Of a DNA stretch of 64,000 nt, positions 17,323-29,318 are shown piece by piece. The notes below the pieces were generated by a model. It had not been told where the DNA came from. It did no database searches and worked only from the letters and a program-made list of their open reading frames with translations. The stretch comes from Gp6-AA40 sp035263125. GTDB lineage: Bacteria; Acidobacteriota; Vicinamibacteria; Vicinamibacterales; UBA2999. Each line of letters starts with the position of its first letter. Position 1 is the first letter of the stretch. Position numbers and translations under genes: made by a program. The stretch spans positions 1 to 64,000 of the forward strand of contig DATFRP010000227.1 in NCBI GenBank assembly GCA_035263125.1. The letters are read 5' to 3'.

Positions 17323-19191
17323 ATGCACTTCGACGTCATCGTCGTAGGCGCCGGACACGCCGGGGTCGAGGCGGCGCACGCCGCGGGGCGCATGGGCTGT
17401 CACGTGGGCCTGTGCACGCTCACACGTGAGAGCGTCGCGCACATGCCGTGCAATCCCGCCATCGGCGGCACTGCCAAGGGTCATCTCGTGAGGGAGATCG
17501 ACGCACTCGGCGGTCTGATGGGGCTCGCCGCAGATGCGACCGGCATCCAATTCAAGCTGCTCAATCGGAGTCGCGGGCCAGCGGTGTGGTCGCCGCGGGC
17601 TCAAGCTGACAAGCGGCTGTACGGGCACTGGGTCACCGCTGTTGTTGGTCAACAGACCAATATTGAATGGCTCTTGGGAAGAGCCGGACGGATCCTTGTC
17701 GAAAGCGGTCGCGCCGTTGGGATCGCTTTTGAGGACGGCGATCGTCATTCATGCAAAGCGCTCGTCATCACGACAGGCACTTTTCTCAACGGCCTTATTC
17801 ACGTTGGGCGCGAACAACGGCCGGCGGGGCGCTACGGAGAGCCGCCATCGCAAGCGCTCGCGGAGTCGATTCGCGATCTCGGGTTTCAGATGGGCCGATT
17901 GAAGACCGGGACACCGCCTCGTCTCGATCGTCGGAGTATCGATTTCGACGGGTGCGTGCGATCCGGTGTCTTCGTCGAGGAGTCTGGTGACCCGATTCCG
18001 GTTCCGTTCTCGTACCGCACGGGGCGCAGGCTCACGAATCAGGCGAGCTGCTGGCTCGTTCATACGAACGATCGCGTGCGCACGCTCGTGCGCGATCACA
18101 TCGATCGGAGTCCGTTGTTCAACGGGCAGATCAAGGGGATCGGTCCGCGCTATTGCCCGTCGCTCGAAGACAAGATCATGCGGTTCCCGGATCGCGAGCG
18201 ACATCAGATCTATCTCGAACCTGAGGGGTTGGACGTCGACGAGATCTATGTGAACGGGTTCTCCATGTCATTGCCGCGCGAGGTGCAGGAAGAAATCGTT
18301 CACGCCCTTCCCGGGCTCGAGTCGGCGAAGATTCTGCGCCCTGGATACGCCGTCGAGTACGACTTCGTCCAACCAACGGAGCTCGCGTCGACGCTGCAGA
18401 CTCACAGAGTCGATGGCCTCTTCTTCGCGGGGCAGCTGAATGGAACGTCCGGGTACGAGGAGGCTGCGGCGCAAGGCCTCATCGCCGGCATCAACGCCGC
18501 CCAGTCGGTTCTGAAGCGTTCCCCTTTCGTGCTCGGTCGTGATGAGGCGTACATCGGTGTGATGGTGGACGATCTGATCACACGCGGCTGCCTCGAGCCG
18601 TATCGCATGTTCACGTCAAGGGCGGAGCACCGGCTGCTTCTCCGGATCGACAACGCCGATCTCAGGTTGACGAGTTTTGGCCGCAGCGCTGGGCTCGTAT
18701 CGGACGATCACTGGGCGAGCTTCGAGGCACGTCGCGATCGATTCGAGCGAAATCTCGCGAGGCTCGATCGGGTGTCTGCGCTCGACGAACGAGGACGACG
18801 CGTGTCGGGGATCGATCTTTTGAAGCAGACGGAGGTTGGCCTGCTCGATCTGGTTCAGAGCGGACGAGTGCCTTTCGAGACCACGTCAGTCACGCAAGAT
18901 ATCGACATCGCGAGCGTCGAGACGACGGTCAAGTACGCGGGGTATCTGAAGCAGGAGTCGGCACGCGCGCAGCGAGCCAAGCGGGACGAACGCCGTCGTA
19001 TTCCACCCGCGTTTCCGTACGGCACTGTCCCCGGTCTGTCGAAGGAGATCGTGCAGCGGTTGTCCCAGGTACGTCCCGAGACACTGGGACAGGCATCCCG
19101 TGTCCCTGGCGTGACGCCGGCAGCGATTGCCGTCCTCGGCGTATTTCTCAATAAGTGGTCTCCTGACTTTGGCACGCAGGCCTGGCATTGA
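17323..19191 (+). CDS. mnmG: tRNA uridine-5-carboxymethylaminomethyl modification enzyme MnmG (GidA)
   Basis: FAD-dependent partner of MnmE. Dinucleotide-binding start FDVIVVGAGHAGVEAAHAAG, then the family stretch CNPAIGGTAKGHLVREIDA and GTFLNGLIHVG. The C-terminal helical domain that contacts MnmE is complete (VKYAGYLKQESARA, RIPPAFPYGTVPGLS). 622 aa is standard. Its TGA stop overlaps the TTG start of rsmG, indicating translational coupling. Confidence 0.97.
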   Translation: MHFDVIVVGAGHAGVEAAHAAGRMGCHVGLCTLTRESVAHMPCNPAIGGTAKGHLVREIDALGGLMGLAADATGIQFKLLNRSRGPAVWSPRAQADKRLYGHWVTAVVGQQTNIEWLLGRAGRILVESGRAVGIAFEDGDRHSCKALVITTGTFLNGLIHVGREQRPAGRYGEPPSQALAESIRDLGFQMGRLKTGTPPRLDRRSIDFDGCVRSGVFVEESGDPIPVPFSYRTGRRLTNQASCWLVHTNDRVRTLVRDHIDRSPLFNGQIKGIGPRYCPSLEDKIMRFPDRERHQIYLEPEGLDVDEIYVNGFSMSLPREVQEEIVHALPGLESAKILRPGYAVEYDFVQPTELASTLQTHRVDGLFFAGQLNGTSGYEEAAAQGLIAGINAAQSVLKRSPFVLGRDEAYIGVMVDDLITRGCLEPYRMFTSRAEHRLLLRIDNADLRLTSFGRSAGLVSDDHWASFEARRDRFERNLARLDRVSALDERGRRVSGIDLLKQTEVGLLDLVQSGRVPFETTSVTQDIDIASVETTVKYAGYLKQESARAQRAKRDERRRIPPAFPYGTVPGLSKEIVQRLSQVRPETLGQASRVPGVTPAAIAVLGVFLNKWSPDFGTQAWH

Positions 19192-19853
19192 GTCGAGAGT
19201 TTCAGGACCGCCTCGCGCGTCGTGCCCGCCGGGCGGGGGTTGCACTGACGCCTGACACCAGGACACAACTCGAAACCTACTTCCGGCTGCTTTCCATCTG
19301 GAATGGCAAGATCAATCTGACCGGCTTCAATCTCGCCGACCCTTCCCCTGAAGCGTTTGACAAGTTGCTGATCGAGCCGTTGCTGGCGGCGAGGTATGTG
19401 TCCGCCGAGGCGACGGACATGATCGACATCGGCAGCGGGGGAGGCTCGCCGGCAATACCGATGTTGCTCGCATTTCCCAGACTACGAGCCCGTCTAGTTG
19501 AGGCGAAAACGCGAAAATCGGTGTTTCTGCGGGAGGCGCTTCGCGCACTCGAGATGACAGGGAGCGAAGTCATCACGGCGCGCTACGAAGAACTGCTGGC
19601 CAGGCCTGACCTACATGAGGCGCATGATCTTCTGACCATTCGAGCGGTCCGGATCGAGCCCCGGGTTCTGATGACTCTGCAGGCGTTCGTGAAACCTGCA
19701 GGGGAGGTTTTCCTGTTCCGCTCTGGTTCTCCGAGTCCGCCGGGAACGTTCACACCTCCGCTGGCACTGCGGGGCATTCACGCGCTTCTGGATCCGCAGA
19801 GCAGCAATCTCATGGTTCTTGGAAAGCGCCAGGTCGGGTCGGGCTACTTCTAG
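19188..19853 (+). CDS. rsmG: 16S rRNA (guanine-N7) methyltransferase RsmG (GidB)
   Basis: Methylates N7 of G527 in 16S rRNA using S-adenosylmethionine. Conserved N-terminal region LSIWNGKINLTGF and SAM-binding loop MIDIGSGGGSPAIP. In the usual RsmG sequence this loop reads DvGSGaGfPGi, so the match is good. The TTG start overlaps the mnmG stop. An alternative downstream start would remove conserved helix residues. Length 221 aa is normal. The stop codon is immediately followed by parS. Confidence 0.9.
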   Translation: MSREFQDRLARRARRAGVALTPDTRTQLETYFRLLSIWNGKINLTGFNLADPSPEAFDKLLIEPLLAARYVSAEATDMIDIGSGGGSPAIPMLLAFPRLRARLVEAKTRKSVFLREALRALEMTGSEVITARYEELLARPDLHEAHDLLTIRAVRIEPRVLMTLQAFVKPAGEVFLFRSGSPSPPGTFTPPLALRGIHALLDPQSSNLMVLGKRQVGSGYF

Positions 19854-19869
19854 TGTTTCACGTGAAACA
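19854..19869. promoter_or_regulatory. parS: parS centromere-like site
   Basis: TGTTTCACGTGAAACA, a perfect palindrome and an exact match to the conserved bacterial parS consensus (TGTTNCACGTGAAACA). It starts one base after the rsmG stop and lies about 150 bp upstream of parA. It is flanked by G and C that extend the dyad to 18 bp. ParB loads here; the distance to the proposed oriC is about 7 kb, fitting an origin-proximal site. Confidence 0.93.
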
Positions 19870-20015
19870 CTGCTTCCCGACTCCGTCTCCTTGAGCTCGG
19901 CTCCACCGATAACGCATAGGGACCTTCCATCCGAAACGACTTGACGATTGATCGCGGGGAAGGGCAAGATTGCTCAGCCCCACCACAATCTCTGCCGTCT
20001 CACGAATTTGGCCGC

Positions 20016-20801
20016 ATGACCAACGACGCGCGAGGCCGCATCATTGCCGTTGCCAACCAGAAGGGTGGCGTCGGCAAGACCACAACGGCGATCAACCTGG
20101 CGACTTCAATCGCCATGTCAGGACGCCAGGTGCTTCTCGTCGATGCCGATCCACAGAGCAATCTCACGAGCGGCGTCGGCGCCAAGTCGAAACGGGCAGA
20201 GTCGGGCACGATCTACGAGGCTCTGCTCACAGAGGACGCGCCTGAGGGTTTCATCCTGCCGACCACTGTCACGAATCTCTCGCTGCTGCCGGCCGACGGA
20301 AATCTCACAGGTGCGGAGATCGAGCTCGTTCCGGTGCCCGAACGTGAACGACGCCTCAAGCGCGTGCTCGACCCGCTTCGGGCGCAGTTCAATCACATCT
20401 TCATCGATTGCCCGCCGTCGCTCGGGTTGCTCACCTTGAACGCGCTTGTCGCGTCTGATGCCGTGCTCATCCCGCTCCACTGTGAGTACTTTGCACTCGA
20501 GGGTCTGGCCGATCTCGTCGACACGTTGCGACGCGTGCGGGGCGCGCTCAATCCGGAACTCGACATCGAAGGCGTGCTCCTGACGATGTACGACGACCGA
20601 ACGAATCTCGGGCAGCTCGTCGCCCGCGACGTGCGCGAGTTCTTCAAAGAGAAAGTGTTCAACACGATCATCCCCCGCAACGTGCGACTGGGTGAGGCGC
20701 CGAGCCACGGGATCCCATGTGTGCTCTACGACGCGAAGTCGAGAGGCGCGGCCGCTTACGTTGCCCTCGCGAAAGAAATGCTGGCGCGACACGCAGCGTA
20801 A
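20016..20801 (+). CDS. parA: Chromosome partitioning ATPase ParA (Soj)
   Basis: Deviant Walker-A ATPase that moves ParB-parS complexes along the nucleoid. The ATG at 20016 gives MTNDARGRIIAVANQKGGVGKTTT, placing the KGGVGKT motif at residues 16-22, the normal ParA position; an in-frame TTG 75 bp upstream would add an unconserved extension. Walker A' and B are seen as VLLVDADPQSNLT and FIDCPPSLGLLT. 261 aa fits chromosomal ParA. Followed by parB after 16 bp. Confidence 0.95.
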   Translation: MTNDARGRIIAVANQKGGVGKTTTAINLATSIAMSGRQVLLVDADPQSNLTSGVGAKSKRAESGTIYEALLTEDAPEGFILPTTVTNLSLLPADGNLTGAEIELVPVPERERRLKRVLDPLRAQFNHIFIDCPPSLGLLTLNALVASDAVLIPLHCEYFALEGLADLVDTLRRVRGALNPELDIEGVLLTMYDDRTNLGQLVARDVREFFKEKVFNTIIPRNVRLGEAPSHGIPCVLYDAKSRGAAAYVALAKEMLARHAA

Positions 20802-20817
20802 AGGAAGGACCAGGCTC

Positions 20818-21684
20818 ATGTTCGAACGGCGACCCGCACTTGGAAAAGGCCTGAGCGCGCTGATACCCGATGCTCCCGAACCGGTACGACCGGGCGTGCT
20901 GGAGCTCGATGTGGACCGGCTCTCGCCGAACGCCCACCAGCCGCGGCTGCAGATGGACGATGCGAAGCTCGATGAACTCGCGGCTTCGATCAAAGCCAAC
21001 GGCGTGATTCAACCGATTCTCGTTCGACGCGTCGGCGAGCGCTATCACATCATCGCCGGCGAACGACGCTGGCGAGCCGCGCAGCGCGCCGGGCTCCGGA
21101 CGGTGCCGGTCGTCGTTCGTGACGTGGCGGCCGGCGATAAGGCGCTCCTCGAGCTCGCGCTCATCGAGAACCTCCAGCGTGAAGGGCTCAACCCGGTCGA
21201 CGAAGCGCTCGCGTATCAGCGTCTCGCCACCGAGTTCTCGCTCACGCAGGATCAGATCGCCGCGGCAGTCGGCAAGGATCGAAGCTCGGTCGCAAACTTC
21301 ATGCGTCTCCTCAAGCTGCCTGAGGAAGTGCGTGGCGATCTCGCGTCGGGAACGCTCTCGACCGGACATGCGCGCGCGCTGCTCGCGTTGGCCGATGCAG
21401 CGGCACAGCGCAACGCCGCGCGCGAGGTCATCTCGCGCGGCCTGTCGGTTCGAGAGACCGAGTCGCTCGTCAAACGATTGAGCGCGCCCGCGGCCAAGCC
21501 GAGCCGGACCGCACCGGAGCCAGCCAAGGATGTGCACACGCGTTCGGCTGAGGATCGGATGCGTTTCGCCCTCGGAGCGAAAGTCCGCATTGCTCGCAAG
21601 GGTTCAGGTGGGCGAATCGAAATCGAATTCTCTTCGGAAAACGAGCTGAATCGATTGTTCGAGTTCATCACCGACCGGCGCTGA
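20818..21684 (+). CDS. parB: Chromosome partitioning protein ParB (Spo0J)
   Basis: CTP-dependent DNA clamp that loads at parS. ATG at 20818 is preceded by AAGGAAGG. N-terminal RPALGKGLSALI is typical. The CTP-binding ParB/Srx motif is IIAGERRWRAAQ, followed by a HTH for parS recognition (DQIAAAVGKDRSSVANFMRLLKL). A Pro/Ala-rich linker near residues 220-245 leads to the dimerization domain at the C-terminus. 288 aa is normal. Confidence 0.95.
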   Translation: MFERRPALGKGLSALIPDAPEPVRPGVLELDVDRLSPNAHQPRLQMDDAKLDELAASIKANGVIQPILVRRVGERYHIIAGERRWRAAQRAGLRTVPVVVRDVAAGDKALLELALIENLQREGLNPVDEALAYQRLATEFSLTQDQIAAAVGKDRSSVANFMRLLKLPEEVRGDLASGTLSTGHARALLALADAAAQRNAAREVISRGLSVRETESLVKRLSAPAAKPSRTAPEPAKDVHTRSAEDRMRFALGAKVRIARKGSGGRIEIEFSSENELNRLFEFITDRR

Positions 21685-21745
21685 CCGAATCGAGTCGAGA
21701 GCCGCCGATCGACGCACGGGGCAGCAAAAGCGCTCAATCCCGTGG

Positions 21746-21779
21746 TATAAATAGACGCTTGTGCCTTTCAGGTACAAGC
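21746..21779 (+). promoter_or_regulatory. Candidate -10 element and leader hairpin of the atp operon
   Basis: TATAAAT at 21746-21752 could be a -10 box; no convincing -35 precedes it. Directly downstream is a hairpin, GCTTGT-G-CCT / AGG-T-ACAAGC with a 3-nt loop (21757-21779), with one internal mismatch. It lies 22 bp before atpH. As a terminator for parB it lacks a T tract. Confidence 0.4.
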
Positions 21780-21801
21780 TCACTGACAGACCGAACACAC
21801 C

Positions 21802-22344
21802 ATGAGCATGCGAGCCTCGGCGGCGCGATATGCGAGAGCGCTGCTCGACGTCGCCATCAAAGAATCCGACCCGGAGCGCGCCGAGCGGGAGCTGGCGACG
21901 TTTGTCGATCTCGTCGGCACGCATCCTGAGCTCCAGCGCGTGATCGCCAATCCCGTCGTGTCTGCGGCGGACAAGCGGCGTGTCGTCCAGCAGCTCGTCG
22001 CGCGTCTGCAACTCACGACGCCGGTGGCCAAGCTGCTGTTACTCCTGGCTGCGCGCGGGCGATTGCCGCTCCTGCCCGATCTGCTCGACGTCTACCGGGA
22101 ACGATTGATGGAGCACCGGCAGATTGTGCGCGCGGAGATCACGACCGCGGCGCCATTGTCGCAGGAGCGCGCCGCGCAATTGCAACAGCGGCTCTCGTCG
22201 GTGACGGGCCGCGCAGTGACGATGACCACGAAAGTCGATGCATCGATCATCGGCGGCGTCATTACTCGAATCGGCGGCACCGTCTATGACGGCAGTGTGG
22301 CCGCGCAACTGGCGAAGGTCAGAGACCGTCTCGCCGAGCGCTGA
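21802..22344 (+). CDS. atpH: ATP synthase F1 delta subunit
   Basis: Links F1 to the peripheral stalk. 180 aa with the OSCP/delta N-terminal helical bundle (ASAARYARALLDVA) and the conserved C-terminal segment DASIIGGVITRIGGTVYDGSV. ATG at 21802, with a second ATG two codons later that is equally plausible. First gene of atpHAGDC. No atpB, atpE or atpF precedes it; parB does, so the F0 genes must be elsewhere. Confidence 0.93.
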   Translation: MSMRASAARYARALLDVAIKESDPERAERELATFVDLVGTHPELQRVIANPVVSAADKRRVVQQLVARLQLTTPVAKLLLLLAARGRLPLLPDLLDVYRERLMEHRQIVRAEITTAAPLSQERAAQLQQRLSSVTGRAVTMTTKVDASIIGGVITRIGGTVYDGSVAAQLAKVRDRLAER

Positions 22345-22381
22345 AGGAGGCCGCGGCCTCCGCGACAGGAACTGAATCGAT

Positions 22382-23914
<1,533 letters not shown>

Positions 23915-23926
23915 AGCAGGACAGAT

Positions 23927-24793
23927 ATGCCGTCTCTCATTGATCTCCGGCGCAGGATCCGCGCGGTCAAGTCGACGCAGCAGATCACGAAGGCGATGAA
24001 GATGATCGCTGCGTCGCGGTTACGCCGCGCGCAGGATCGTGTGGTGTCGGCGCGGCCGTTTGCGCAGCGAATGCTGGTGGTGCTCAACGGTCTGGTCACG
24101 CGCGTCGACCCGGACACACACCCGCTCCTGCGGCCGACGATGAATCCGCAGGCGCCGAAGCTCCTCATCGTGATCACCGCGGACCGCGGGCTCTGCGGCA
24201 GCTTCAACTCCAACGTCATCAAGGCGGCCGGTCAGTTCATCGTCCGCGAGACATCATCCTCGGGCGTCGCACTCGGCTTGGTGGGACGCAAAGGACGCGA
24301 CTTCTTCCGTCGTCGCGGCTTCGACGTGAGATACGAGGCGGCGGGAATCTTTCAGCGACTCTCGTTCGCGGACGCGGCGGCACTTGCCGATGCCGCGATC
24401 GACGAGTTCACGTCAGGTCGCGCGAGCAGCGTGCACCTCGTCTACAACGAGTTCAAGTCGGTGATGTCCCAGCGGATCGTGGTCGAGCAGCTGTTGCCGA
24501 TTCCGCGAAGCGAGATCAGGGAGACGGCGGGTCCATCGGTGGAATATCTGTACGAGCCGGCGGCCGAGCAGATCTTCAAGGATCTGCTGCCGCGTCACGT
24601 TCAGGTGCAGGTCTATCGCGCGCTGCTCGAATCGAACGCCGCGTTCTTTGCGGCACAGATGACCGCGATGGATGCGGCGACACGGAATTCGGCGGAGATG
24701 CTCGACGGCCTCACGCTCTACATGAACAAGGTGCGTCAGGCGGCGATCACCCGCGAGATCATCGAGGTCGTGTCGGGAGCGGCGGCGACGTAA
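23927..24793 (+). CDS. atpG: ATP synthase F1 gamma subunit
   Basis: Central rotating shaft of F1. Starts PSLIDLRRRIRAVKSTQQITKAMKMIAASRL (quoted in part: the KSTQQITKAMKM helix is diagnostic) and ends with TLYMNKVRQAAITREIIEVVSGA, the C-terminal coiled-coil. ITADRGLCGSFN is the conserved central motif. 288 aa is normal. Sits 12 bp after atpA. Confidence 0.96.
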   Translation: MPSLIDLRRRIRAVKSTQQITKAMKMIAASRLRRAQDRVVSARPFAQRMLVVLNGLVTRVDPDTHPLLRPTMNPQAPKLLIVITADRGLCGSFNSNVIKAAGQFIVRETSSSGVALGLVGRKGRDFFRRRGFDVRYEAAGIFQRLSFADAAALADAAIDEFTSGRASSVHLVYNEFKSVMSQRIVVEQLLPIPRSEIRETAGPSVEYLYEPAAEQIFKDLLPRHVQVQVYRALLESNAAFFAAQMTAMDAATRNSAEMLDGLTLYMNKVRQAAITREIIEVVSGAAAT

Positions 24794-24838
24794 GTCGCGG
24801 CGCAACGTCCGGGCTCAGCCGGACCCAGATTGGATCGT

Positions 24839-26287
<1,449 letters not shown>

Positions 26288-26294
26288 GGTAGGT

Positions 26295-26717
26295 ATGACG
26301 CTGCCGACCACGCTTGCTCTCGAGATCGTGACGCCTGATCGCTCGATCGTGAGCCAGCAGGTCGACGAGGTCGAACTTCCGGGCGCCGACGGCTACTTCG
26401 GCGTCCTGCCCAGCCACACGCCGCTCCTCGCCAGCCTGCAGGTTGGTGAGATGTGGTATCGGACGGGTCAGGAGAAGCACTATCTCGCGATCGCGTTCGG
26501 ATTCGCCGAGGTGCTGCCGGACCGCGTCACGGTGCTGGCGCAGATCGCCGAGCGTGCGCAGGATATCGATGTCTCTCGGGCTGAAGCGGCCAAGAAGCGA
26601 GCCGAGGAGCGTGTCGCTCGCCCGCACGCGGACATGGATTTCGAGCGGGCCCGGGTCGCGCTGATCAAGGCCTTGACCCGCCTGCAGGTCGCTTCCCGCG
26701 CGCGCACTCGCGTATAA
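26295..26717 (+). CDS. atpC: ATP synthase F1 epsilon subunit
   Basis: Small rotor subunit that couples gamma to the c-ring and inhibits ATPase activity. N-terminal beta-sandwich (LALEIVTPDRSIVSQQVDEV, GYFGVLPSHTPLLASL) followed by the two-helix C-terminal domain (EAAKKRAEERV). 140 aa is normal. Last gene of the operon; a short hairpin follows. Confidence 0.94.
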   Translation: MTLPTTLALEIVTPDRSIVSQQVDEVELPGADGYFGVLPSHTPLLASLQVGEMWYRTGQEKHYLAIAFGFAEVLPDRVTVLAQIAERAQDIDVSRAEAAKKRAEERVARPHADMDFERARVALIKALTRLQVASRARTRV

Positions 26718-26737
26718 CCGGGTATAAATGGGGTCGC

Positions 26738-26753
26738 GTCGGCTCTTGCCGAC
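26738..26753 (+). terminator. Possible weak terminator after atpC
   Basis: Perfect 6-bp stem GTCGGC-TCTT-GCCGAC 20 bp after the atpC stop, followed by AGGCCCTCTTT. The T tract is poor, so termination would be partial at best. A TATAAAT at 26723-26729 just before it might be a -10 box for the export genes. Confidence 0.35.
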
Positions 26754-26766
26754 AGGCCCTCTTTGA

Positions 26767-27558
26767 GTGCTGCATAGTCTCCGGCAACTCCTCAAGCACC
26801 GCGCGCTCATCCAGAGCCTGGTCGCGCGTGAACTCAAGGCGCGCTACCGCGGGTCCGTACTGGGAGTGGTCTGGTCGTTCCTCAACCCGCTGCTCCTGCT
26901 GCTCATCTACACCTTTGTGTTCTCCGTCGTCATGCCCGGGGCGCGAGGCGCACAGATCGAACACTTTCCCCTTTTCATGTTCTGCGGCATCCTCCCGTGG
27001 ACCTGGTTTTCATCCTCGCTGCTCGAATCAGCCAATGTCTTCATCGCTGGTGGCGGGTTGCTGCGGAAAGTCTTGTTCCCGGCCGAAGTGCTTCCGATCG
27101 TCACCGTGTTCGCCGGGCTCGTACACTTCTGCCTGGGACTGCCGATCCTGATGGCGTTCATCCTGTATTACCGGGTGCCGATCACCACCGACCTGGCATG
27201 GCTGCCGCTGATCGTCGCTGACCAGCTGCTGCTGACGATCGGCCTTGCGCTCCTCGTGTCGTCGCTCACGGTGCATTTCCGCGATCTCCGTGATCTGCTC
27301 GGCAATCTCTTGACGCTCGGCTTCTTCGCGACGCCGATTGTCTATTCGTTCTCACAGGCGCCCGAGTGGGCGCGGCCATTTCTGGCGCTGAATCCGTTCA
27401 CCCACCTGGCGGTGTTCTACCAGGAAGTGTTGTTCAATCCCGGCCCGTTTACCGGTTGGCCGCGCGTGCTCGAGCTCGGCATCGCATCGCTGGCCGTATG
27501 CGCGTTCGGCTACTTCGTCTTCGATCGCTTGCGCGACACACTTCCGGAGGAAGCGTGA
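26767..27558 (+). CDS. wzm: ABC-2 type polysaccharide export permease (Wzm/KpsM-like)
   Basis: Membrane half of an O-antigen or capsule exporter. 263 aa with six predicted membrane segments; the amphipathic N-terminus ARELKARYRGSVLGVVWSFL and the NPLLLLLIYTFVFSVV first helix are typical of the ABC-2 exporter family. GTG start. The gene ends in GTGA, overlapping the start of the ATPase gene. Together with the next gene, which has a carbohydrate-binding C-terminus, it forms a Wzm-Wzt pair. Confidence 0.88.
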   Translation: MLHSLRQLLKHRALIQSLVARELKARYRGSVLGVVWSFLNPLLLLLIYTFVFSVVMPGARGAQIEHFPLFMFCGILPWTWFSSSLLESANVFIAGGGLLRKVLFPAEVLPIVTVFAGLVHFCLGLPILMAFILYYRVPITTDLAWLPLIVADQLLLTIGLALLVSSLTVHFRDLRDLLGNLLTLGFFATPIVYSFSQAPEWARPFLALNPFTHLAVFYQEVLFNPGPFTGWPRVLELGIASLAVCAFGYFVFDRLRDTLPEEA

Positions 27559-28832
27559 ACGCAATCGAAGTGCGTGACGTCCGCAAGGTCTATCGACGCT
27601 ACGGTCGTCGCAAGCAGTTCGGCACGATCAAGAGCGCCCTGCTCGCCGGCGGTCTCGTTCGCGACCTGAAGGGCGTGGAAACCTTCGAGGCTCTTCGAGG
27701 CGTTTCCTTCGACGTCGCGGCCGGCCGGACGTTCGGCATCGTCGGCCGCAACGGGTCCGGCAAGAGCACCATGCTGAAGCTCATCGCCGGCATCGGCAAA
27801 CCGACGTCAGGCGCCGTTCGCGTTCAAGGCCGGCTCTCGGCGCTGATCGAATTGGGAGCGGGTTTTCACCCGGAGATCTCCGGGCGTGACAACGTGTTCA
27901 TCAACGGCATGATGCTGGGGCTCTCGAAGCGCGAGGTCGCGAGGCGGTTCGATGAGATCGTCGCCTTTGCGGAACTACAGGATTTCATCGACGCCCCCGT
28001 GAAGACGTACTCATCGGGGATGTACATGCGCCTCGGCTTCTCGGTGGCAATCAACGTCGATCCCGAGGTGCTCCTCGTCGACGAAGTACTCGCGGTGGGC
28101 GATGAGTCCTTCACGCACAAGTGTCTCGACAAGTTCGCGGAGTTCAAGCGGCGCGGCAAGACCGTATTGATCGTCACGCACACCCTCGATCTGATCACGC
28201 GTTTCTGCGATGAGGCACTCTGGCTGGACCATGGAGTCGCACGCGCGCATGGCGATCCGAAGCGCGTGATCGACAGCTACTTGCTCGATGTCGCGGCTGA
28301 AGAGAATCGGACGCTCGCGGCGCAGTCGCGTTCCGTGTTGCCTCAACGACCCACCGCCGTCGCCGACATGAGTACCATGGGAGAGGGCCGATGGGGATCG
28401 CGCGAGGCCGAGATCCTCGCGGTTGAGTTCATGAAGGCCGACGGTACGACCGCGCACGTCTTCGAGTCGGGCGAGGCGGTCGAAGTTCGACTTCGCGTTC
28501 GCGCGAATCAGCCCCTGCGTGATTTCGTATTCGGTGTCGGCATCTTCAGCGCGGACGGCGTGTGCTGCTACGGGACGAACACCGATATCGAAGGCGCCGA
28601 ACCCGGGGAGTTTCAAGGGGAGGCGGTGGTCGGGTTTCATCTCGACCACCTTTGGCTCGTCGCCGGGTCGTACAAAGTCGACGTCGCCGTGCATCGCACC
28701 AATGGCGCACCGTACGACTACCATCGTCAGCTGTACACGATTCGCGTCACGTCGAAAATGAAGGACACAGGCATTTTCCGTCCACCGCATCGCTGGACGT
28801 TCTCGAGCGGCATTCGCATCTCAGGGTTGTGA
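27555..28832 (+). CDS. wzt: Polysaccharide ABC exporter ATPase with C-terminal substrate-binding domain (Wzt-like)
   Basis: Powers export of an undecaprenyl-linked polysaccharide. GTG start at 27555 overlaps the permease stop and follows GGAGG. Walker A GRNGSGKS at residues 64-71, signature YSSGMYMRLGFSVA, Walker B EVLLVDEVLAVGDE. Residues about 265-425 form the extra Wzt_C beta domain (e.g. EILAVEFMKADG, FHLDHLWLVAGSYKVDVAVH) that in known Wzt proteins recognises the capped glycan end. 425 aa matches such long Wzt proteins. It ends with GTGA, overlapping the next gene. Confidence 0.88.
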   Translation: MNAIEVRDVRKVYRRYGRRKQFGTIKSALLAGGLVRDLKGVETFEALRGVSFDVAAGRTFGIVGRNGSGKSTMLKLIAGIGKPTSGAVRVQGRLSALIELGAGFHPEISGRDNVFINGMMLGLSKREVARRFDEIVAFAELQDFIDAPVKTYSSGMYMRLGFSVAINVDPEVLLVDEVLAVGDESFTHKCLDKFAEFKRRGKTVLIVTHTLDLITRFCDEALWLDHGVARAHGDPKRVIDSYLLDVAAEENRTLAAQSRSVLPQRPTAVADMSTMGEGRWGSREAEILAVEFMKADGTTAHVFESGEAVEVRLRVRANQPLRDFVFGVGIFSADGVCCYGTNTDIEGAEPGEFQGEAVVGFHLDHLWLVAGSYKVDVAVHRTNGAPYDYHRQLYTIRVTSKMKDTGIFRPPHRWTFSSGIRISGL

Positions 28833-29317
28833 GACCGACGGGCACTGGCGCCACACCTCTGTCACACGAGGACGCTTCCACTTTTGCCGAACATGTCCGT
28901 CGGCGCGGTGGCACTGTCGTCTTTACCAATGGCGTGTTCGATCTGCTCCATCCCGGGCACATCAGATATCTCAGGGAGGCGCGCGCCCTGGGAGATGCGC
29001 TGATCGTCGCGATCAACTCCGATCGATCCGTGCGTGCGAACAAGGGACCTGAGCGTCCGATCAACCCCGAACGAGAGCGGGCCGAAGTATTGCAGGCATT
29101 GGGCTGCGTCGATGCGGTCACGATCTTCGACGAGCAGACCCCTCATGCGATTGTGACCCGCATTCAGCCTGACATCCTCGTCAAGGGATCCGATTGGGGA
29201 GCCGATGCGATCGTCGGGCGGGATGTGGTCGAGGCTCGCGGCGGACGAGTTGTCCGCCTGAGACTCACGGAAGGGTTCTCCTCGTCTCAACTGATCAAGC
29301 ACATCCGCACCTCGTAA
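28829..29317 (+). CDS. D-glycero-beta-D-manno-heptose 1-phosphate adenylyltransferase (HldE C-terminal type, RfaE2)
   Basis: Cytidylyltransferase-fold enzyme expected to make ADP-heptose for LPS core. HxGH nucleotide-binding motif in FTNGVFDLLHPGHIRYL, then SDRSVRANKGPERPI and DILVKGSDW, all features of the RfaE2/HldE adenylyltransferase domain. The GTG at 28829 overlaps the Wzt stop and gives 162 aa, the size of stand-alone domain proteins. The kinase half (HldA) is not next to it. Other nucleotidyltransferases (glycerol-3-phosphate cytidylyltransferase) share the fold, but the motif set favours heptose. Followed by mfd after 1 bp. Confidence 0.82.
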   Translation: MRPTGTGATPLSHEDASTFAEHVRRRGGTVVFTNGVFDLLHPGHIRYLREARALGDALIVAINSDRSVRANKGPERPINPERERAEVLQALGCVDAVTIFDEQTPHAIVTRIQPDILVKGSDWGADAIVGRDVVEARGGRVVRLRLTEGFSSSQLIKHIRTS

Positions 29318-29318
29318 C

